From: Halomonas jincaotanensis
GTDB taxonomy: Bacteria > Pseudomonadota > Gammaproteobacteria > Pseudomonadales > Halomonadaceae
Assembly (NCBI RefSeq): GCF_018448785.1
Contig: NZ_JAHCLU010000014.1
Location: 60,532-124,531, forward strand
Direction: 5' to 3'
DNA length: 64,000 bases
Shown: positions 26,594 through 35,610 of the stretch, piece by piece
How the letters are laid out: each line of letters starts with the position of its first letter
How positions within the stretch are numbered: the first letter of the stretch is position 1
Made by a program: the position numbers and the translations under genes
Notes under the pieces: generated by a model
What the model saw: only the letters and a program-made list of their open reading frames with translations
Told to the model about the DNA's origin: nothing
Databases searched by the model: none

Positions 26594-27700
26594 TCAGTTG
26601 CTGGTGGCTTCGTCGGGATTGCGGGCGTTGTAGTAGGCCTGCTCCGAGATGGTGTGGTAATTGACGACCTTGTCCTGGAAGGTGCGATAGGACTCGTGGA
26701 TGCGACCGGCCAGTTCGCTGGACTCGGCAAGCTCGGCCACCACGTCGGCGGAATGCTCCTGGGCCTGGGCCAGGACGTCGTCAGGCAGGCGGCGCAGTTC
26801 CACGTCGTGCTCGTCGACCAGCGTTTGCAGCGCGTCATTGTTGCGAGCGGTGTACTCGTCGAGGACGTCGGCGTTGATGTCGCGCACGGCTGTCTTCAGG
26901 ATCGCCTGTAGATCCGCTGGCAATGACGCCATGGCCTCCTCGTTGATGATCGCCTCGAACATCACGGTCGGCTCGTGCCAGCCGGGATAATAGTAATAGT
27001 CGGCGGCCTGGTGCAGGCCGAAGGCCAGATCGTTGTAGGGCCCGATCCACTCGGTGGCATCGATGGCACCCGATTGCAGCGAGGTGAAGATCTCACCGCC
27101 CGGCATGTTGACGATCGCCACGCCCATGCGGTCCATCACCTCGCCGCCGAGGCCCGGCATGCGCATCTTGAGGCCATCCAGGTCATCGACCGAGTTGATT
27201 TCCTTGTTGTACCAGCCGCCCATCTGCACGCCGGAGGCGCCAGCGACCAGCACGTCGACACCGAAGTCGTCATAGAGCTCGTTCCAGAGTTCCATGCCGC
27301 CACCGTAGTGTAGCCAGGCGTTCATTTCCTGAGCGTTCATGCCGAAGGGGACGGCGGCGAAGAACTGCGCGGCCGGCGCCTTGCCCTTCCAGTAGTAGGA
27401 GGCGGAGTGGCCGAGCTCGGCCGTGCCCTCGGCAACGGCGTCAAACACCTCGAAGCCCGGCACCAGCTGGCCGGCACCGAAGACCTCGATGGTCAGGCGG
27501 CCATCGGACATCTCATCGACGAGTTGGGAGAGGCGCTCCGGCCCTTGGCCGACGCCCGGAAAGTTCTTCGGCCAGGAAGTGACCATCTTCCATTCGAAGG
27601 TCTCTTGGGCCTGGGCAGTGTTGTCGACGCTTGAGACGAGCAGCAGGCCGGCGGAGGCGCCGGTCATGGCCACGGCAATGGCGAGTGATCTGAGTTTCAT
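26594..27700 (-). CDS. TRAP transporter binding protein, TakP-like (2-oxo acid or monocarboxylate)
   Basis: A 368-residue periplasmic DctP-family protein with a signal peptide in about the first 31 residues (ending NTAQAQE). MVTSWPKNFPG, QMGGWYNKEINSVDDLDGLKMR and GAIDATEWIGPYNDLAFG followed by YYYYPGW are the hallmarks of the TakP subgroup. Its Rhodobacter member binds 2-oxo acids such as pyruvate with Na+, and the Arg after LKM is the usual carboxylate anchor. The exact ligand cannot be read from sequence. It is the last gene of a dctQ-dctM-dctP order, separated from dctM by 196 bases that contain a palindrome. Confidence 0.9.
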   Translation of the reverse strand: MKLRSLAIAVAMTGASAGLLLVSSVDNTAQAQETFEWKMVTSWPKNFPGVGQGPERLSQLVDEMSDGRLTIEVFGAGQLVPGFEVFDAVAEGTAELGHSASYYWKGKAPAAQFFAAVPFGMNAQEMNAWLHYGGGMELWNELYDDFGVDVLVAGASGVQMGGWYNKEINSVDDLDGLKMRMPGLGGEVMDRMGVAIVNMPGGEIFTSLQSGAIDATEWIGPYNDLAFGLHQAADYYYYPGWHEPTVMFEAIINEEAMASLPADLQAILKTAVRDINADVLDEYTARNNDALQTLVDEHDVELRRLPDDVLAQAQEHSADVVAELAESSELAGRIHESYRTFQDKVVNYHTISEQAYYNARNPDEATSN

Positions 27701-27734
27701 GGAATTCCCTCTGGGTATGGGGTGTTGTTATGAG

Positions 27735-27750
27735 CGCCCCGATCGGGGCG
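27735..27750. other. Palindromic hairpin between dctM and dctP
   Basis: CGCCCCGATCGGGGCG is a perfect 16-bp palindrome in the 196-base gap between the TRAP permease gene and the binding-protein gene, 35 bases before the latter. It can form a GC stem with a GATC loop in RNA. No T-run follows on the leftward strand. It may shield the 5' end of a processed dctP mRNA or act as a protein site. Confidence 0.5.
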
Positions 27751-27896
27751 GGCTGGCGAGTGGAAGCGACCAGGGCCGCCTGAGCAGCACCGCCAGCGGT
27801 GCCGAGAACGCCAGTTGCTCCTCTGTGCCACGCTTTCTCTTGCCACATTAGCGTTGCTGGCGGTAGGCAGCCAGCGACTGATCTCACGCATGCCGT

Positions 27897-29300
27897 TCAG
27901 AACTGCGTCGGAAGCCAGGTGGCAAGCCCCGGAAACCAGGCAAGCGCGAGCAACATGCACAACTGCAAGATGATGAAGGGCACGACCCCCTTGTAGATCG
28001 CCGAGGTGGGCACCGACTCCGGCGCCACGCCGCGCAGGTAGAAGAGTGCGAAGCCGAAGGGCGGGGTCAGAAACGATGTCTGCAGATTGATGGCGATCAT
28101 GATGCCCAGCCAGATCGGATCCAGCCCCATGGCCAGCAGGATCGGGCCGACGATGGGCACGACCACGAAGGTGATTTCGATGAAATCGAGAATGAAGCCG
28201 AGCAGGAAGATCACCAGCATCACGATCAGCGTGGCGCCCACGACGCCGCCGGGCATGCCCTCGAAGAGCTCGGTGACCAATTCCTCGCCACCGTAGGCGC
28301 GGAACACCAGTGAGAACAACGCCGCCCCGATCAGGATCAGGAACACCATGGTGGTCACGTGAACCGTCGATTGCAGGACCTCCTTGAGCGTGGCGAGGTT
28401 CAGGCGGCGATAGGCGAGTGACAGGATAAAGGCGCCAAAGGCACCGACACCCGCCGCCTCAGTGGGGGTGGCGAAGCCGCCGAGAATCGAGCCGAGCACG
28501 ATTACGATCAGCACGATGGGCGGGACCAGCCCCTTGAGCAACAAGAGCCCCAGGCCGCCTTGATGACCCAGCTCGTCCATCAGTTCCTGACGATCGGCGG
28601 CGGGTGCCGAGGCCGGACGAAGCCAGGCCACCAGGGCGACATAGGCGATATAGAACGCCACCAGGATCAGGCCGGGGACCAGGGCGCCCATGAACAGGTC
28701 ACCCACCGATACCGTCTTGGGGCTGAAGATGCCCATGGAGAGCTGGGCCTGCTGATAGGCGGAGGACAGCACGTCACCCAGTAGCACCAGGGCGATGGAA
28801 GGCGGAATGATCTGACCCAGGGTGCCGGTGGCACAGATCGTGCCGGTGGCCAGGGGCATGCTGTAGCCGCGCTTGAGCATGGTGGGCAGCGACATCAGGC
28901 CCATGGTAACCACGGTGGCGCCGACGATGCCGGTAGAGGCGGCCAGCAGCATGCCCACGAGGGTGACCGAAATGCCCAGACCCCCGCGCAGCGAACCGAA
29001 CAGCAGCGCCATGGCATCGAGCAGATTTTCGGCGACCTTGGACTTTTCCAGCAGCACGCCCATCAGGACGAAGAGCGGCACCGCCAGCAGCGTCTGGTTG
29101 GTCATGATGCCATAGAGGCGGTTGGGGAAGGCGCCGAGATACCCGCCATCGAAATTGGCATCGATGCCCAGAGACTCGAGACCCAGACCCAGACCGGCAA
29201 AGGCCAGCGCGGTGCCGGCCAGCGACAGGGCAACCGGATAGCCGAACATCAATACGATACAGATGACGGCGAAGAGCACCAGTGGCATGAGCTCCAGCAT
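27897..29300 (-). CDS. TRAP transporter large permease subunit (DctM family)
   Basis: A 467-residue membrane protein with about 12-13 helices. It has the TRAP-M features ALLFGSLRGGLGISVTLVGMLLAASTG, a central PPSIALVLLG and the C-terminal FLTPPFGFALFYLRG. It forms the Na+-coupled channel for the ligand of the TakP-like binding protein. It starts at the shared base of the dctQ stop (TGATG), so the two are translationally coupled. It is longer than TeaC by about 40 residues because of an insertion near 230-260, usual for the TakQM subgroup. Confidence 0.93.
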   Translation of the reverse strand: MLELMPLVLFAVICIVLMFGYPVALSLAGTALAFAGLGLGLESLGIDANFDGGYLGAFPNRLYGIMTNQTLLAVPLFVLMGVLLEKSKVAENLLDAMALLFGSLRGGLGISVTLVGMLLAASTGIVGATVVTMGLMSLPTMLKRGYSMPLATGTICATGTLGQIIPPSIALVLLGDVLSSAYQQAQLSMGIFSPKTVSVGDLFMGALVPGLILVAFYIAYVALVAWLRPASAPAADRQELMDELGHQGGLGLLLLKGLVPPIVLIVIVLGSILGGFATPTEAAGVGAFGAFILSLAYRRLNLATLKEVLQSTVHVTTMVFLILIGAALFSLVFRAYGGEELVTELFEGMPGGVVGATLIVMLVIFLLGFILDFIEITFVVVPIVGPILLAMGLDPIWLGIMIAINLQTSFLTPPFGFALFYLRGVAPESVPTSAIYKGVVPFIILQLCMLLALAWFPGLATWLPTQF

Positions 29301-29863
29301 CAGAGGCGCTCCTCGAGGTGGGGGTCGTCGTCATCCGCGGGTGGCGAGATGCGCCCGGTGAGGATCATGAATTTTCGGGTGGCCTCCACCAGGCCCTGCA
29401 GGATCATCAAGCCACCAAATAGAGGAATCAGCGTCTTGAGCAGGAAGACCGCCTGGATGCCGCCGGTGTCTGGCGAGCCCTCGAAGATTCGCCAGGACTT
29501 GCCCACGTACCCAAGGCTGGTGAGGATCACGAAGATCATCACCGGCAGCAAGAGGAAGATGGTGCCGAGCAGGTCGACCAGCGCCTTGCGGCGCGGCGAC
29601 ATGGCGCGATAGAAGATGTCTACCCGCACATGACCGTCGTGCTTGAGGGTCCAGGCGGCGGCGAGCATGAAGACCACCGCATGCATGTACATCACCGATT
29701 CCTGCATGGGGATGCTGTTGAAGCTGAACACATAGCGCAGCACCACGATCAGGAACTGGATCAGCATCATCGCCAGCACCAGCCAGGAGAGGCTTTTGCC
29801 GAGCCGTTCCGAAGCGCTGTCGAGCCAGGCGATCAAACCCGGCAGCTCGCGAGAGTCGGCCAT
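29300..29863 (-). CDS. TRAP transporter small permease subunit (DctQ family)
   Basis: A 187-residue protein with four hydrophobic helices (around 22-42, 55-75, 95-120 and 140-160) and the conserved AAAWTLKHDGHVRVDIFYRAMS of the small TRAP subunit. It pairs with the adjacent DctM protein. The Met at 29863 gives a normal family length, but the ribosome-binding site is weak and an upstream start cannot be excluded. Confidence 0.9.
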   Translation of the reverse strand: MADSRELPGLIAWLDSASERLGKSLSWLVLAMMLIQFLIVVLRYVFSFNSIPMQESVMYMHAVVFMLAAAWTLKHDGHVRVDIFYRAMSPRRKALVDLLGTIFLLLPVMIFVILTSLGYVGKSWRIFEGSPDTGGIQAVFLLKTLIPLFGGLMILQGLVEATRKFMILTGRISPPADDDDPHLEERL

Positions 29864-30029
29864 GGAGGGGGTCTCGTTGTGGGTGTCCGGTCGATAAGGG
29901 CCGCCATGGTGGCATATCCACATGCGGGAGGCGGGTCGGCCTGTTTAACGTTGTCTACACGATAGTACCGCCGATGCGCTGGGACGGTAGGACCATGGTG
30001 CATGATGATGCAAAAAAGTCAGGACGGCG

Positions 30030-30836
30030 TCATGCAAGACAGGCGGCCAGGCACGCCTCGGGGAGCCGCACGTCCACGGCGATCGGCAGATGATCGGAGA
30101 AGAGGTGATCGAGGACGCGTACCTCGTCGGCTTCCAGCGAATCGGAGAGCAGGATGTGATCCAGAGCCCGACTGGGTTGCCAGGAGGGATAGCTGAGCAT
30201 CTGGCGGACCGGGTGCAGTGGCAGAGAAGCACAGAAGCGATCATGGCCGTGGAGTTGTTCGGGTGTGCAGTTCAGATCCCCCATCACCACCACATGGCGC
30301 AGGGGTTGAATGATCTCACTGAGATAATTGAGCTGGCGCACGCGACCGCGATGGCTGAGCGCCAGATGGGCCACGAAGAGGTGCAGGGCATCGGGGCCTT
30401 CGCCGAAGCGAGCGTGAATGGCGCCACGGCCGGGCAGGGTGCCCGGCAGTCGGTGCTCAATGATATGCGCCGGCGCGAGTCGCGACAACAGGCCGTTGCT
30501 GTGCTGGGCGATACGCCCCAGATTGCGATTCAGCTGTTGGAAATGATGAGGAAAGCCGGCACGGGTGGCCAGGTATTCGACCTGGTTGACGTGCCCCGAA
30601 CGGAAACTGCCTCCATCGACCTCCTGCAGGCCGACGATGTCGAAGCGACCCATCACTTCGCCCATCAGGTCCAGGCGGCGCTGCCGCTTGGGATGCGGCA
30701 GCAGATGTTGCCAACTGCGCGTCAGGTAATGGTGATACGCCGAGGTCTGGATACCTACCTGAAGATTGAAAGTGAGCAACTTCAGGTGGCCGTCCTTGAG
30801 CACAGGAGTCCGAGCGTTGGCCAGACGGTGTGCCAT
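30030..30836 (-). CDS. Endonuclease/exonuclease/phosphatase (EEP) family hydrolase
   Basis: A 268-residue soluble protein with the EEP fold signatures: LKLLTFNLQVGIQ (metal-binding Asn), VGLQEVDGGS (catalytic Glu), VVMGDLNCTP (Asp and Asn) and FSDHLPIAVDV (His), in order. These enzymes cleave phosphodiesters in nucleic acids, sphingolipids or related substrates; the substrate here is unknown. It starts one base after the dsbA stop and is probably in the same transcript, the same neighbourhood seen beside dsbA and cytochrome c4 genes in Pseudomonas. Confidence 0.88.
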   Translation of the reverse strand: MAHRLANARTPVLKDGHLKLLTFNLQVGIQTSAYHHYLTRSWQHLLPHPKRQRRLDLMGEVMGRFDIVGLQEVDGGSFRSGHVNQVEYLATRAGFPHHFQQLNRNLGRIAQHSNGLLSRLAPAHIIEHRLPGTLPGRGAIHARFGEGPDALHLFVAHLALSHRGRVRQLNYLSEIIQPLRHVVVMGDLNCTPEQLHGHDRFCASLPLHPVRQMLSYPSWQPSRALDHILLSDSLEADEVRVLDHLFSDHLPIAVDVRLPEACLAACLA

Positions 30837-30837
30837 C

Positions 30838-31470
30838 TCAGTCAGCTCGCTCCTCGCGGACCTGCTCCACTAGGGCGCCAGCAATCTGCGGCATGTTGTC
30901 GAGGCTACCTGCCTGCCCCGGCGTGACGACGTAGCGACCATCGATGATGAGCGCCGGCACGCCCCTGAGCTGCATGGCGCGCATGCGGGAATGGGCCTGA
31001 TTGACCTGGCTCTTGACGCCGAAAGAGCTCAAGGCTTCCTGGGCCTCTTCCTCGCTGACGCCGTAATCACTGAAGAAAGCCGCGATGTCGTCGGCGTCGG
31101 TGAGACTTTCTCCTTCCTCGTGGATGGCATGAAAGAAGTCCTCATGGACGGCATCGAGGATGTCGAGTTCCTGCGCCGCGTAGAACGCCAGGGCATGCTG
31201 GTTCCAGTCACCGCCCATGGTGGCGGGCATGCGTTGGAAGGCCACATCCTCGGGTTGCTCAGCGACCCAGGCGTTGAGGGGATCTTCCAGGTTGTAGCAG
31301 TGTGGGCAGCCATACCAGAAAGCCTCGGTCACTTCGATGCGATCATCCCCGACGCGAGTTTCCACCGGCTCATCGAGGACCGTGTAATGTTCGCCTTCGA
31401 CCGGCGTAGAAGCAAAGGCAGGCGTCGACAGACCCAGGCCAGCGATGGCGACCAATAAAGACTTGATCAT
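30838..31470 (-). CDS. dsbA: Periplasmic thiol:disulfide oxidoreductase DsbA
   Basis: A 210-residue protein with signal peptide IKSLLVAIAGLGLSTPAFA. The thioredoxin-like active site is FWYGCPHCYNLE, with Cys55 and Cys58 and the CPHC dipeptide of oxidising DsbA. The helical insert (about 80-150) and the cis-proline loop RGVPALII (about 165-172) are present. It introduces disulfide bonds into exported proteins and is re-oxidised by DsbB (not in the window). The gene for cytochrome c4 lies upstream on the same strand. Confidence 0.96.
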   Translation of the reverse strand: MIKSLLVAIAGLGLSTPAFASTPVEGEHYTVLDEPVETRVGDDRIEVTEAFWYGCPHCYNLEDPLNAWVAEQPEDVAFQRMPATMGGDWNQHALAFYAAQELDILDAVHEDFFHAIHEEGESLTDADDIAAFFSDYGVSEEEAQEALSSFGVKSQVNQAHSRMRAMQLRGVPALIIDGRYVVTPGQAGSLDNMPQIAGALVEQVREERAD

Positions 31471-31528
31471 CGTTTTATTTCTCCTCGGAGGAACGTGAAA
31501 AATAGCAGAGCAGGAAACTCGCTGGCTT

Positions 31529-31554
31529 GGAACCCCCGGCGCGCCAGGGGTTCC
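31529..31554. repeat. Inverted repeat between cytochrome c4 gene and dsbA
   Basis: GGAACCCC and GGGGTTCC form an 8-bp perfect inverted repeat enclosing the self-complementary GGCGCGCC, so nearly the whole 26 bases can fold. It lies 59 bases before dsbA and just beyond the probable terminator of the cytochrome gene. No T-run follows on either strand. It may be an operator or an RNA stem. Confidence 0.5.
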
Positions 31555-31574
31555 CCGCGCGGCCCGGAAACGAC

Positions 31575-31598
31575 AAGGGCGGCCGTCGGGCCACCCTT
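31575..31598 (-). terminator. Probable terminator of the cytochrome c4 gene
   Basis: AAGGG(C)GGCC pairs with GGCC(A)CCCTT through one mismatch around a GTCG loop. Reading leftward, after the cytochrome gene stop at 31630, the stem ends in CCTT and is followed by GTCGTTT, a weak T-run. Position and composition fit a modest rho-independent terminator. Confidence 0.55.
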
Positions 31599-31629
31599 AT
31601 GGCGGGCATTGCGATAACCGGCGTCGGCG

Positions 31630-32250
31630 TCAGTGGAGGCCGAGCACATAGTTGGCGACAGCCTCCATGTCTTCATCGCTCATCTTGGACGCGATATCGC
31701 CCATCATGTTGGCCGGATCATTGTTCCGTTCGCCGGCGGCGAACGCCTGCAGCGTGGAGAGGGTATAGTCGTCGACCTGGCCAGACAGCGCCGGGTAGAC
31801 AGCGGAACCGATGCCGACACCCGTCGGGGTGTGGCAGGCGGCACAGGCCGGAATACCCTTGGACGCATCGCCGGCTCGGTAGAGCTCGCGGCCGCGCTCG
31901 ACGAGCATCTCGTCGGAGTCGGCCTGGCCCAGATTGGCGTCTTGATCGGCGTAGTAGGCGGCCACGTCCCAGGCATCCTGATCGGAGAAGTCGTCCACGA
32001 GGCCGGCCATCTGCGCCACGACGCGTTCGCCGTCACGAATGTCCATGATCTGCTTGGCCAGGTAGGAGGCCTGCTGGCCGGCCAGGTGAGGGAAGGCCGG
32101 TGATGGGCTGATGCCTTCCTGACCGTGACAGGCGACACAGGTCTGTGCTTTCTCGCTGCCGGCCGCGGCATCCGCGTCGGCGGCTAAATCCGCGTGGGCG
32201 GCGCCAACGGCGCCCATGGTGATTGCCAGGCTTGCCAGTAACTTTCTCAT
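31630..32250 (-). CDS. Diheme cytochrome c4
   Basis: A 206-residue periplasmic protein with signal peptide RKLLASLAITMGAVGAAHA and two covalent haem sites: CVACH at 38-42 and CAACH at 136-140, each in one of two similar halves. Methionines at MAGLVDD and near the C-terminal MMGDIASKMSDEDM are candidates for the axial ligands. Cytochrome c4 carries electrons from the bc1 complex to cbb3-type or other terminal oxidases. The cytochrome c4/dsbA/EEP neighbourhood beside engB is conserved in pseudomonads. Confidence 0.93.
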   Translation of the reverse strand: MRKLLASLAITMGAVGAAHADLAADADAAAGSEKAQTCVACHGQEGISPSPAFPHLAGQQASYLAKQIMDIRDGERVVAQMAGLVDDFSDQDAWDVAAYYADQDANLGQADSDEMLVERGRELYRAGDASKGIPACAACHTPTGVGIGSAVYPALSGQVDDYTLSTLQAFAAGERNNDPANMMGDIASKMSDEDMEAVANYVLGLH

Positions 32251-32500
32251 CGCTGATCCACTATGCCGTTATGTTATTGACCGGTATCTACCCTGAGTGC
32301 CGCCCACCTTGCGAAGTCAGGCCAAGCCGGGCGTGTCTGCTGCCTTGATGGTGCGATGGTTCGCGGTCATCGAAGACGCGGTGATACACTAGTGTGTCCC
32401 GGGTCGCAGACAGAAGATAGTGCAGTATAACGAATCACCCCGGCCGCGGGAATGCAAGCTGCGGCCCTGCCACCCCCGACCATCGTCAGGACCCGCCCGC

Positions 32501-33145
32501 ATGCCGTCACATAGCCATTCGCTCAACGCGTCACTCAACTACCAGACCGCGAGTTTTCTCACCAGTGCCCCGACCCTTGCCGGCTGCCCGCCCGACGAAG
32601 GTGCCGAGGTGGCATTCGCCGGGCGTTCCAATGCCGGTAAGTCCAGTGCTATCAACACCTTGACCCACCAGAGAGCCTTGGCGCGGATCTCCAAGACGCC
32701 GGGGCGTACCCAGCTGATCAACTTCTTTACGCTGGAGAATGCCAGCGATCGGCGCCTGGTCGACCTGCCCGGTTACGGTTATGCCAAGGTGCCCGAGTCG
32801 GTCAAGCTGGAGTGGCAGCGCCATCTTTCCGAATACCTGCAGCGGCGAAACTCCTTGCGTGGCCTGGTACTGGTAATGGACGTGCGCCATCCGCTGACGG
32901 AGTTCGACCAGACTCTGCTTGGCTGGGCCGACGACAAGAGCATGCCGGTGCACATCCTGCTGACCAAGGCCGACAAGCTGAAGAGCGGCGCGGCCAAGAG
33001 TGCGCTGCAGCAGGTGCGTAGCCGTCTGCGCGAATGGGACGATCTGGTGTCGATTCAGCTGTTTTCCGCGCTGAAGAAACAGGGCATCGAGGAGGCACAT
33101 GCGCGCCTGAACCAGTGGCTGCTCGGCGAGGCCGTCGAAAGCTAG
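32501..33145 (+). CDS. engB: Ribosome biogenesis GTPase EngB (YihA/YsxC)
   Basis: A 214-residue small GTPase: G1 loop GRSNAGKSS at 41-49, G2 region KTPGRTQ, G3 DLPGYG at 88-93, G4 TKAD near 153 and a final SALKKQG. It takes part in large ribosomal subunit assembly and is usually essential. The ATG at 32501 gives the standard family length; a frame back to 32420 lacks similarity. Its last four bases overlap the end of the converging yigB gene. Confidence 0.95.
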   Translation: MPSHSHSLNASLNYQTASFLTSAPTLAGCPPDEGAEVAFAGRSNAGKSSAINTLTHQRALARISKTPGRTQLINFFTLENASDRRLVDLPGYGYAKVPESVKLEWQRHLSEYLQRRNSLRGLVLVMDVRHPLTEFDQTLLGWADDKSMPVHILLTKADKLKSGAAKSALQQVRSRLREWDDLVSIQLFSALKKQGIEEAHARLNQWLLGEAVES

Positions 33146-33882
33146 CGTTTTTCCAGCCAGGCCAGCAGCTCGGGCAGCTCCCTGACATGCGATAGCCGGT
33201 GAATGCCCGTCGGCAGGCCGGTATCGGCACTGGCGATCCAGGCCACCGGCATGCCCAGCCGCCACGCCGGCAGGGCATCCTCCTGCCACGAATCCCCTAC
33301 GTGCAAGGTCTCTGAGGGCTGCGTCTCCAGCCGCGACAGTGCGGTCAGGAAAGGGCGCGGGTCGGGTTTGGGCGTGCAGAGCTCGCCTGCCGCGATGGCG
33401 ATTGGAAAGTGGCGCTGCCAGCCCAGTCGGGCGATATCGACATTGCCGTTGGTTATGCTCGCCAGACGATAGCGCAGCGCCAGTGTCTCGAGCATGGCTT
33501 CCACCTCGGCGTGGGGCGTCACGTCGTGTCGAAGCTCCAGGAAGCGCTGCATGCCGAGGCCGGCCCAGCGCGCCGCGTCGTGCTCGGACAGGGCGTAGTC
33601 TCGCAGCAGCGAGGCGAGGGCGTGTTCGCGAAGCCAGGTAAAGTCACTGCGCCGCTCGGGATGCCGCTGAGCTAGTTTGAGCCGACGTTCCTGATAGGCC
33701 GCCAGAGGAAAGCGTTCGGCGAAGCGCTCGGTCGGTGTGTCGCCTGATTGTTCCAGCCAATCGGCAAGTGCCGCGTCGAGCCATACGTAGTGACCGGTTT
33801 CGGTGCGCTCCATCACGCCATGGTTGTCCCAAAGCGTATCGTCCAGATCGAAGGTAATGGCTCTCAGTTTGGCGGCTGTCAT
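33142..33882 (-). CDS. yigB: HAD-superfamily phosphatase YigB
   Basis: A 246-residue HAD hydrolase. Motif I is [12 protein letters not shown] with the two catalytic aspartates, motif II is SITNGN, the lysine is near [10 protein letters not shown], and motif IV is [14 protein letters not shown]. coli YigB dephosphorylates the riboflavin intermediate 5-amino-6-(5-phosphoribitylamino)uracil, and its gene follows xerC exactly as here. It overlaps xerC by four bases. Substrate is inferred from orthology. Confidence 0.85.
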   Translation of the reverse strand: MTAAKLRAITFDLDDTLWDNHGVMERTETGHYVWLDAALADWLEQSGDTPTERFAERFPLAAYQERRLKLAQRHPERRSDFTWLREHALASLLRDYALSEHDAARWAGLGMQRFLELRHDVTPHAEVEAMLETLALRYRLASITNGNVDIARLGWQRHFPIAIAAGELCTPKPDPRPFLTALSRLETQPSETLHVGDSWQEDALPAWRLGMPVAWIASADTGLPTGIHRLSHVRELPELLAWLEKR

Positions 33883-34859
33883 GGCAGGTCACCCGGGACG
33901 TGGGGGTCGTCGAAGGTATTCGCGGGTACTGACTTGTCCCATTGGCTCCCGCGTCGAAGGGCACGGGGATGCGCGGCATCGTAGCTGGCCGCCAGGTGTT
34001 GCCAGTCGAGGTGAGTGTAGACCTGGGTCGTCGCGAGATCGGCGTGGCCGAGCAGCTCCTGCACGGCGCGCAGATCCTGGCTCGATTCCAGCAGATGGCT
34101 GGCGAAGGAGTGGCGTAGCCGGTGAGGGTGCAGCGACTCGGCGAGCCCGCGACGTCGGGCGAGCTCATCGAGGCGTTTCTGGATGGCACGATGCCCCAGC
34201 CGAGCGCCCCGGAGCCCGACGAACAGTGCCGCCTCGTCGCTGCCGGTCAGCTGGCCGCGCACGGCGAGCCAGGCATCCAGCGCCTGTCGCGCCCGCCGCC
34301 CGACCGGCACCTGTCGAGGCTTGCCGCCCTTGCCGAGCACACGGACGCGCTGAGGCTGCAGATGGCCGAGGTCCAGCGCGGCCAGTTCGGCGAGGCGCAG
34401 CCCGCTGGAGTAGAACAACTCGAGCATCGCCTGGTCGCGCAGCGCCAGGGGTGAGCCGTCGTGGGGAGTGTCGAGAAAGCCCGCCAGCTGATCAACGTCC
34501 AGTGGCTTGGGAAGATGTTTGGGCTGGCGCGGCGCCTGTACCAGGGCCATGGGGTTATGGGCGAGCAGGCCGGCCTGGACAAGATGGGCGGCGAAGCGCG
34601 AGATCGCCGCGCGACGGCGGGCGAGACTGCGTGGTGCAAGTCCCCGGCTGCGCTCGGCGCCGAGAAAGCGGCGTAGCAGTCCGACATCGAGGCGCGTCCA
34701 GGTGTCGATCTCGCGCGCATCGAGGAACGCGGCCAAGGCGTCCAGGTCGCGTCGATATGCGCTCACCGTCGCCGGACTGGCGGTGCGTGCCAGGGCGTCC
34801 AGGAACGCCCGCAGCTCACTTTTCAGCGGCCCTCGAGGCGGTGGCGCATGATCATTCAT
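33879..34859 (-). CDS. xerC: Site-specific tyrosine recombinase XerC
   Basis: A 326-residue recombinase. The N-terminal SAM-like DNA-binding domain (about 10-100) includes TVSAYRRDLDALAAFL. The catalytic domain has Arg in YSSGLRLAELAAL, the H-x-x-R box HRLRHSFASHLL, His in LLGHADLATTQ and the nucleophile Tyr in VYTHLD. With XerD it resolves chromosome dimers at dif. The start at 34859 overlaps the DUF484 gene by eight bases, and ATGAATGA at the junction suggests coupling. Confidence 0.95.
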   Translation of the reverse strand: MNDHAPPPRGPLKSELRAFLDALARTASPATVSAYRRDLDALAAFLDAREIDTWTRLDVGLLRRFLGAERSRGLAPRSLARRRAAISRFAAHLVQAGLLAHNPMALVQAPRQPKHLPKPLDVDQLAGFLDTPHDGSPLALRDQAMLELFYSSGLRLAELAALDLGHLQPQRVRVLGKGGKPRQVPVGRRARQALDAWLAVRGQLTGSDEAALFVGLRGARLGHRAIQKRLDELARRRGLAESLHPHRLRHSFASHLLESSQDLRAVQELLGHADLATTQVYTHLDWQHLAASYDAAHPRALRRGSQWDKSVPANTFDDPHVPGDLP

Positions 34860-35571
34860 GGGGATGGCGCGCCAGGCCGACCAATAAACGAGCCACCACG
34901 TCGCCGACATATTCCGTGAACAGCGTATCCATGCTGGCGCGAAAGTGGTCGGGGTCGTGACTCGCCAGCACCAGATAGCCCAAGGGTTCGCCATGCGTCA
35001 GCCGGGTCAGCACACAGGAGCCGGCCGTGCGCGGGGCCGGCGCGTGGGGCAGCAGTCGCTTCCAGTCGGTGGGCGTCAAGCGCGTGCAGCGGCTGACGCG
35101 GCTGTCGAGCAGTGCAGAGAGACGCTGGCCGGCATGGTCGTCGAGCACATGCCGGGGCGGCTGTGGCGGTCGTGGTTCCTCGTCGGTGAGGCTGGCCGGA
35201 CACCAGAGAGCGATAGATGGCGTATTGAAGCGTTCGCTGAGTTGCGTGGCCAGCGCTTGTCCCAGGGCATCGTTGTTCTCCGCTTCGAGCAGCGCCAGCA
35301 CCAGCTCGCGGGTACGCCGGTACTGGGTCTCGTTGTGACGCGCCGACTCCAGCAGCTGTTCGAGGCGCCATTCGGTCTGTTCGGCGCGCGAACGCAGGTC
35401 ATGCACCAGGCGCTCGAGCAGTGAGGTCGTGCCATGGGCCTCCGGGTGCGGAATACGCAACTGCTGAAGCAGGCCTTCACGGCCGACGAAGAAATCGGGA
35501 TGGCGAGCCAGCCATTGAGCCACTCGATCCGGGTCCAGCGTCTTGCGGGGTTCGGGGGCGGCGCGAGTCAT
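34852..35571 (-). CDS. DUF484 family protein (YigA-like)
   Basis: A 239-residue soluble protein with the DUF484 opening DRVAQWLARHPDFFVGREGLL, an acidic coiled helix around 60-90 and a GAF-like C-terminal region (about 95-235). No catalytic residues can be recognised. It holds the conserved place between dapF and xerC, occupied by yigA in E. coli. Function is unknown. Confidence 0.88.
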   Translation of the reverse strand: MTRAAPEPRKTLDPDRVAQWLARHPDFFVGREGLLQQLRIPHPEAHGTTSLLERLVHDLRSRAEQTEWRLEQLLESARHNETQYRRTRELVLALLEAENNDALGQALATQLSERFNTPSIALWCPASLTDEEPRPPQPPRHVLDDHAGQRLSALLDSRVSRCTRLTPTDWKRLLPHAPAPRTAGSCVLTRLTHGEPLGYLVLASHDPDHFRASMDTLFTEYVGDVVARLLVGLARHPHE

Positions 35572-35610
35572 GACGAACTCCTTTAAGGGTGGGGCGTCAG
35601 CCCGATACGA

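Noticed and set aside
32251..32500. Spot 42-like small RNA upstream of engB, as in E. coli
   Set aside because: polA is not adjacent and no Spot 42-like sequence or terminator hairpin was found; the region only has weak promoter-like elements such as GATACACT.
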